The notes under the pieces are model-generated. The model made no database searches, was not told the DNA's origin, and saw only the letters and a list, made by a program, of their open reading frames with translations. The translations under genes were made by a program, and so were the position numbers. Positions 59,373 through 64,000 of a DNA stretch of 64,000 nt are shown in pieces; positions within the stretch are counted from its first letter, which is position 1; each line of letters begins with the position of its first letter. Origin of the DNA: Ralstonia pickettii (lineage in GTDB: Bacteria > Pseudomonadota > Gammaproteobacteria > Burkholderiales > Burkholderiaceae); the NCBI RefSeq assembly GCF_016466415.2, contig NZ_CP066771.1, forward strand, positions 3,100,001 to 3,164,000, written 5' to 3'.

Positions 59373-60120
59373 AGGCGTCGTAAGCCGTCTTCAAAATCAA
59401 CGCCAGCACTACCACGATGAACACCTTGCGCACGAAGCGGCTGCCGTGCCGCAACGCGAGGTGGCTGCCGACCTGATTGCCGGCCACGTTGGCCACCGCC
59501 ATCACCAGGCCGAGTTGCCACCAGACGTGCCCCTTGGCGGCCAGCAGCAACAGCGCAGCCACGTTGGTCGCCAGATTCACGATCTTGGTAGACGCCGACG
59601 CGTGCAGGAAGTCGTACCCGAACACGCGCACGAACACGATCATCAGAAAGCTGCCGGTGCCCGGGCCAAACACGCCGTCGTAGAAGCCGATGGCCGCGCC
59701 GGCCAGCAATGCCGCCGCGAGCTCGCGCCAGCCCTTGAGGCTCGGAGCATGGTCGGCGCCCAGGTTCTTCTTGGCCACCGTGTAGACGAGCAGCACCGCC
59801 AGCACGAACGGCAGCGCACGGCGCAGCGGCTCGGCCGGAATATGCGTGAGCGCCCACGCGCCGAGCAGCGAAAACACAAACGCCGTGACCACCGCCGGTG
59901 CCGTGGCGCCCCAATAAATACGCACCGTGCGGCCGTAGCGCACCGCCGCCGTCGCGGTGCCCGACATCGACGCGACCTTGTTTGTGCCGATCAGCGTGGC
60001 GGGGGCGATGTTGGGATACGCCGAGAAGAGCGCGGGAATCTGCACCAGGCCGCCGCCACCGGCCACAGCATCGATCAGGCCGGCCAGAAAACCGGCCACG
60101 GCGAGCAAAGCGAATTCCAT
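59362..60120 (-). CDS. TSUP/TauE-SafE family membrane transporter
   Basis: A 252-aa inner membrane protein with about eight helices. AGLIDAVAGGGGLVQIPAL near the N-terminus is the family signature, and GFYDGVFGPGTGSFLMIVFVRVFG is the second repeat. Members export sulfite, sulfonates or sulfoacetate, or move other anions. It is convergent with the cupin gene. The substrate is not decided by sequence. Confidence 0.9.
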   Translation of the reverse strand: MEFALLAVAGFLAGLIDAVAGGGGLVQIPALFSAYPNIAPATLIGTNKVASMSGTATAAVRYGRTVRIYWGATAPAVVTAFVFSLLGAWALTHIPAEPLRRALPFVLAVLLVYTVAKKNLGADHAPSLKGWRELAAALLAGAAIGFYDGVFGPGTGSFLMIVFVRVFGYDFLHASASTKIVNLATNVAALLLLAAKGHVWWQLGLVMAVANVAGNQVGSHLALRHGSRFVRKVFIVVVLALILKTAYDAFIR

Positions 60121-60143
60121 CAGGAGAAACGAAACAGGAAGGA

Positions 60144-60581
60144 TTAGCCCAGCGCCTTGGGCGACGGGCGCGCGCTACGCCGCCAGCAGCCCGATGCGTC
60201 GGGCGCAAAGCCGAGCGCTGCGGCGTCTTCAGCCGACAGCGCCGCGGGCGGCAACAGGACGTGGAGTATGCCATGTGCCCTGGCGTACTCATTGACGGCC
60301 GCCAGGGCCGCATCGCGCGTGGCCGGGTCACCGGAAAGCACCATCACGCCGACGGGCAACCACGCCACCAAACCGCCCAGGGCCAGATGCGGCACGAGCG
60401 TGATCGGTGCCACACCGGCCAACATCTCCCCTTTTTCCACGAGAAAGCACGGATGCACGCTCGGATGAGCGAGCAGCGTATCGACGGCATGCGCAAGCTG
60501 CAGCGGCGAGGCGGTCGACGCGACGGCGGCCAGCAGGCGCGGCCGGTCTTCAGGCGTGGCAAGGCGAGTGGAGAAGGTCAT
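60144..60581 (-). CDS. Hypothetical protein, GNAT-like
   Basis: A 145-aa protein. RLATPEDRPRLLAAVASTASPLQLAHAVDTLLAHP and PHLALGGLVAWLPVGVMVLSGDPATRDAALAAVNEYARAHGI loosely resemble a truncated acetyltransferase fold, but the acetyl-CoA loop is not clear. The ATG at 60581 gives MTFSTRLATPEDRP; longer frames extend into the divergent gene. It lies 23 bp from the TSUP gene on the same strand. The function is unknown. Confidence 0.6.
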   Translation of the reverse strand: MTFSTRLATPEDRPRLLAAVASTASPLQLAHAVDTLLAHPSVHPCFLVEKGEMLAGVAPITLVPHLALGGLVAWLPVGVMVLSGDPATRDAALAAVNEYARAHGILHVLLPPAALSAEDAAALGFAPDASGCWRRSARPSPKALG

Positions 60582-60699
60582 GGACAGTTCTGGCGAAGCG
60601 CCATTGTCATGCAGCACACGCATAGGCGTCGACAACGAATGCATTTCTCTTGTGAATCGGCGCGAACCAGAATGGATGCGGCACACCACGGAGCCCGCC

Positions 60700-60924
60700 A
60701 TGACCGATCCGACGCGCGCCCTCACCCTGCAATTGCTGCAGTCGCTGGCCGAACGGCCCAGGCCTTATGCAGAAGTGCTGGAAACCTGGCGGACGTCATG
60801 CCCGCGGCTGTCGATCTGGGAAGATGCGTGCATTGATGGGCTGGTGGACTGCGCGCCCGGATCGCATCTGGTGACGGTCAGCGCCCGCGGCCGGGCGCTC
60901 TTGGCGGCGAGCGCCACTGGCTAA
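60700..60924 (+). CDS. Small conserved hypothetical protein
   Basis: A 74-aa cytosolic protein (LQSLAERPRPYAEVLETWRTSCPRLSIWEDACIDGLVD). Related small proteins of this pattern occur in Burkholderiales, judged by memory of the motif RPYAEVxxxWRTSCPRLxIWEDA. Nothing suggests an enzyme; two cysteines could bind metal. It ends before the terminator at 60936-60972. Divergent from the GNAT-like gene. Confidence 0.7.
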   Translation: MTDPTRALTLQLLQSLAERPRPYAEVLETWRTSCPRLSIWEDACIDGLVDCAPGSHLVTVSARGRALLAASATG

Positions 60925-60935
60925 ACGCGCAAACT

Positions 60936-60972
60936 AAAAGGCCCTGCCGGGGATCGCCTGGCAGGGCCTTTA
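60936..60972 (+). terminator. Intrinsic terminator after the small conserved gene
   Basis: AAAGGCCCTGCC and GGCAGGGCCTTT form a 12-bp stem around an 11-base loop, with a T-rich run after. It can also work on the minus strand, downstream of livM. The remaining 200 bp to livM shows no gene. Confidence 0.85.
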
Positions 60973-61170
60973 TCTATTTTGCATCTCCACCGTACATGCG
61001 GTGTGTGCTGTCGTCTCCTCGCTCCCGCCTCATTTATCTCGTGCGAAAACCGTAACGAGACTGTAAAAGATGCACCGCAATGCAGCAACTAGAGCAAACC
61101 CTTACGGTGCATGAGGCACCAAGTGCAGCCGTTCGGGTGAAATTTACCGGCATCTTCGCGCATTGTGGCG

Positions 61171-62175
61171 TCAACGTCGCAACCACGGTACGCGCGCCGC
61201 AATTTCGCCCATGATGCCGCGCCGGAACGTCAGTACACAGATTACGAAGATCGCGCCCGTGACCGTGGTGACCGATTCGCCAAGGATATTGAAGCCGTCG
61301 ATGCCGGTGGCGCCAGCCAGGAAGCTGCCGATGTCGCCGAGCTTGTTTTCCAGCGCGATGACGAGCGCCGCACCCAGCAGCGGGCCCGACAGGATACCGA
61401 GGCCGCCCACCAGCGTCATCAGGATGACCGAGCCGGACATCGACCAGTGCACGTCGGTGAGCGTCTCGAAGCCGAGCACCAGCGTCTTGAGCGAACCGGC
61501 GAGGCCCGTGAGCGCCGCCGACAGCACAAAGGCCAGCAGCTTGAAACGATCGGTGTCGTAGCCGAGGGACGTGGCGCGCGGCTCGTTCTCCTTGATGGCC
61601 TTGAGGATCTGCCCGAACGGCGAGTGGATCGTGCGCACGATCAGCAGGAACGCCGCCACCACGATAACCAGCACCACGTAGTACAGCGTCAGGTCCGAAG
61701 AGAGGTCGATCACGCCGAACAGCTTGCCGCGCGGCACGCCTTGCAGGCCGTCTTCACCGCCCGTGAACGGCACTTGCAGGCAGAAGAAGTACAGCATCTG
61801 CGCCAGCGCCAGCGTGATCATCGCAAAGTAGATGCCCTGACGGCGGATGGCGAGCAAGCCCACGATCAAACCGATGAACGCGCCGGCTGCGGTGCCGGCC
61901 AGCAGGCCAAGCTCCGGCGTGACGTGCAGATCGCGCATCATGTAGCCGGCCACGTAGCCCGCGCCGCCAAAGAAGGCCGCATGCCCGAACGACAGCAGCC
62001 CCGTGTAGCCCAGCAGCAGGTTGAAGGCGGAGGCAAACAGCGCAAAGCACAGCAGCTTGGCGACGAACACCGGATACGCGCCCACCAGCGGCGCGGCAAT
62101 CAGCGCCACCAGCAGCAGGCCGTACAGAACATATTTGAGGGAGGAAGAGTTGGTCATGTTGGCCGCGCCGCTCAT
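61171..62175 (-). CDS. livM: Branched-chain amino acid ABC permease LivM
   Basis: A 334-aa inner membrane permease. The conserved NLLLGYTGLLSFGHAAFFGGAGYVAGY and the EAA-like IKENEPRATSLGYDTDRFKLLAF are LivM hallmarks. It starts with ATG overlapping the livH stop (ATGA), so the two are translationally coupled. No livG or livF genes follow it on the minus strand. Confidence 0.95.
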   Translation of the reverse strand: MSGAANMTNSSSLKYVLYGLLLVALIAAPLVGAYPVFVAKLLCFALFASAFNLLLGYTGLLSFGHAAFFGGAGYVAGYMMRDLHVTPELGLLAGTAAGAFIGLIVGLLAIRRQGIYFAMITLALAQMLYFFCLQVPFTGGEDGLQGVPRGKLFGVIDLSSDLTLYYVVLVIVVAAFLLIVRTIHSPFGQILKAIKENEPRATSLGYDTDRFKLLAFVLSAALTGLAGSLKTLVLGFETLTDVHWSMSGSVILMTLVGGLGILSGPLLGAALVIALENKLGDIGSFLAGATGIDGFNILGESVTTVTGAIFVICVLTFRRGIMGEIAARVPWLRR

Positions 62176-63056
62176 TTCTCTTTACCGAACAGGCCCGCCG
62201 GACGCACCAGCAGCACCAGCACCATGATCACGAACACCACGGTGGCCGACGCCTGTGGATAAAACACCTTGGTCAGCCCCTCGATCACACCCAGGCCCAG
62301 GCCGGTGACGATCGAACCGAGAATCGACCCCATGCCGCCGATCACCACCACGGCAAACACGGTGATGATCATGCTCTGCCCCATCAGCGGCGAGATCTGG
62401 ATGACCGGTGCCGCCAGCACGCCCGCAAACGCCGCCAGCGCCACGCCAAAACCGTAGGTGAGCGTGACCATCAGCGGCACGTTCACGCCAAAGGCTTCGA
62501 CCAGCTTCGGGTTCTCGGTGCCGGCGCGCAGGTAGGCGCCCAGCTTCGTCTTCTCGATCATGAACCACGTGGCGAAGCACACCGCCAGCGACGCCACCAC
62601 CACCCACGCGCGATAGTTGGGCAGCATCATGAAGCCGAGGTCGGTGGCACCCTGCAGCAGTTGGGGCGTGTCATATGGCAAGCCAGACACACCGTAGATG
62701 GCGCGGAACACGCCTTCGATGACGAGCGTCACGCCCAGCGTAAGCAGCAGGCCATAGAGGTGATCGAGCTTGTAGATGAACCGCAGCAGCGTGCGTTCGA
62801 TCACCACGCCCAGCAGGCCGATCACCAGAGGCGAGAGCACCAGCATCGCCCAGTACGGCACGCCAAGGTACGAGAAGCCCATCCACGTGAGCACCGCGCC
62901 CAGCATGAACAGCGCGCCGTGCGCAAAATTGATGACGTTGAGCAGCCCGAAGATGACCGCAAGGCCCAGGCTCAACATCGCATAGAAGGAACCGTTGACC
63001 AGACCCAGCAGCAGCTGGCTGAGCATGGCCGGTAGCGGAACGCCGAAGATTTCCAT
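62172..63056 (-). CDS. livH: Branched-chain amino acid ABC permease LivH
   Basis: A 294-aa inner membrane permease. LGLAVIFGLLNVINFAHGALFMLGA and the GTENPKLVEAFGVNVPLM EAA-like loop are diagnostic of LivH. The ATG at 63056 gives MEIFGVPLPAMLSQLLLGL, a usual start. It follows the binding-protein gene by about 80 bp. Confidence 0.95.
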   Translation of the reverse strand: MEIFGVPLPAMLSQLLLGLVNGSFYAMLSLGLAVIFGLLNVINFAHGALFMLGAVLTWMGFSYLGVPYWAMLVLSPLVIGLLGVVIERTLLRFIYKLDHLYGLLLTLGVTLVIEGVFRAIYGVSGLPYDTPQLLQGATDLGFMMLPNYRAWVVVASLAVCFATWFMIEKTKLGAYLRAGTENPKLVEAFGVNVPLMVTLTYGFGVALAAFAGVLAAPVIQISPLMGQSMIITVFAVVVIGGMGSILGSIVTGLGLGVIEGLTKVFYPQASATVVFVIMVLVLLVRPAGLFGKEK

Positions 63057-63137
63057 CGCGGTCAGGGGAAGAACACCAACACAACGTTGATGGCGCCGCC
63101 CCCCCACACGGACGGCGGCGCCGGATTGCCTACGCTT

Positions 63138-64000
63138 TTACTTCTTCATCAGCGAGCACTTCGACTCGGCGGGCGTGGTGAAAGCCTGCTCGCCCGGGAT
63201 CGTCGCGACAACCTTCAGGTAATCCCACGGCTTCTTCGATTCGGCCGGCGTCTTTACCTGCAGCAGGTACATGTCGTGGATGGCACGGCCGTCCTGGCGG
63301 ATATAGCCCTTCGTGTAGAAGTCGTCGATCTTGGTCTTCTTGAGCTGGGCGATGACCTTGTCCGGATCATCCGTGCCAGCAGCGGCCACGGCCTTGATGT
63401 AGTTCGACACCGCCGAGTAATCCGCTGCCTGCAGGCTGCTCGGCATCTTCTTCATCTTCATGAAGTAGCGGTTGGCGAACTTGCGCGACGCGTCGTTCAT
63501 GTCCCAGTACCAGCTGTCGGTCATCAGCAGGCCTTCGGCCGTCTGCAGACCCAGGCTGTGCACGTCGTTGATGAACATCAGCAGGCCTGCGATCTTCATC
63601 GTCTTGGTGATGCCGAATTCCTTGGCTGCCTTGATCGAGTTGATCGTGTCGCCGCCAGCGTTGGCCAGGCCCAGGATCTGTGCCTTGGACGACTGCGCCT
63701 GCAGCAGGTACGACGAGAAGTCCGATGCCGACAGCGGGTGCTTGACCGAACCGACCACCGTGCCGCCGTTGGCCTTCACCACAGCCGTGGTGTCGTTCTC
63801 CAGCGAGTGACCGAACGCGTAATCGGCGGTCAGGAAGAACCACGACTTGCCGCCCTGCTTGACCACCGCGCTGCCCGTGCCCTTGGCCAGTGCCACGGTG
63901 TCGTACGCATAGTGGATCGTGTACGGCGTGCACTCTTCGTTGGTCAGGCGCGCCGTGCCGGCACCGATGTCGATGAACACGCGCTTCTTCTCGGAAGCCA
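63138..64000 (-). CDS. Branched-chain amino acid ABC binding protein, 5' end cut by window
   Basis: At least 286 codons of a LivK-like periplasmic protein, open at the window edge, so the signal peptide is missing. Visible are IGAGTARLTNEECTPYTIHYAYDT, FFLTADYAFGHSLENDTTAVVKANGG, and VGSVKHPLSASDFSSYLLQAQSSKAQ. Two cysteines (one near each end) may form a disulfide. It heads livH and livM on the same strand, so it is probably the binding protein of this transporter. Confidence 0.92.
   Translation of the reverse strand, partial: ASEKKRVFIDIGAGTARLTNEECTPYTIHYAYDTVALAKGTGSAVVKQGGKSWFFLTADYAFGHSLENDTTAVVKANGGTVVGSVKHPLSASDFSSYLLQAQSSKAQILGLANAGGDTINSIKAAKEFGITKTMKIAGLLMFINDVHSLGLQTAEGLLMTDSWYWDMNDASRKFANRYFMKMKKMPSSLQAADYSAVSNYIKAVAAAGTDDPDKVIAQLKKTKIDDFYTKGYIRQDGRAIHDMYLLQVKTPAESKKPWDYLKVVATIPGEQAFTTPAESKCSLMKK

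Overview
The window is about 65% GC and reads as a piece of the main chromosome of a beta-proteobacterium of the Burkholderiaceae, most likely Ralstonia or a close relative. This is inferred from the gene content and the order mnmG-rsmG-parA-parB-atpIBEFHAGDC, from the parS sequence, and from the kinds of hypothetical proteins present. No rRNA, tRNA, CRISPR array, prophage or integrative element was found. The only intact mobile element is one IS481-family insertion sequence.

Layout. 1-4.9 kb: an orphan ABC binding protein, the Rep helicase, a small secreted protein and copies of a ~215-bp palindromic intergenic repeat. 4.9-11.4 kb: a sigma70-like promoter and tandem glycine riboswitch, then gcvT-gcvH-gcvP and sdaA (glycine cleavage and serine deamination). 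11.5-16.5 kb: an OPT peptide transporter, a GNAT acetyltransferase, a YbdK-type carboxylate-amine ligase and a CPA2 antiporter. 16.6-22 kb: a branched-chain amino acid type binding protein and trifunctional putA. 22.1-23.9 kb: the IS481-family element sitting inside one palindromic repeat, followed by a second repeat copy. 23.9-27.9 kb: priA and hemE, with DnaA-box-like sites between them. 28-41 kb: mixed metabolism, signalling and envelope genes (two-TM chemoreceptor, fatty acid hydroxylase, LysR/gstA pair, orphan PstS-like protein, esterase, CoA-binding protein, DUF3298 and DUF6600 proteins).

41-48.7 kb: the complete F1Fo ATP synthase operon atpIBEFHAGDC, read from a promoter just upstream of atpI. 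49-53.6 kb: parB, parA, rsmG and mnmG with three perfect 16-bp parS sites, one of them inside the mnmG coding sequence. This is the chromosome segregation centre. 53.9-61 kb: another amino acid binding protein, a decayed SDR/LysR locus, an intact LysR/NmrA-like divergent pair with a palindromic operator candidate, a PhnZ-like HD protein, a cupin, a TSUP transporter and small hypotheticals. 61-64 kb: livM, livH and a LivK-like binding protein cut by the window end.

Most of the window is ordinary core chromosome. The most unusual items are the palindromic repeat family and the IS inserted in one of its hairpins, the decaying SDR/LysR locus, the parS site inside mnmG, the DnaA-box cluster upstream of priA, and an orphan intrinsic terminator upstream of the DUF6600 gene. 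I did not find convincing evidence of a wholly new multi-gene system.
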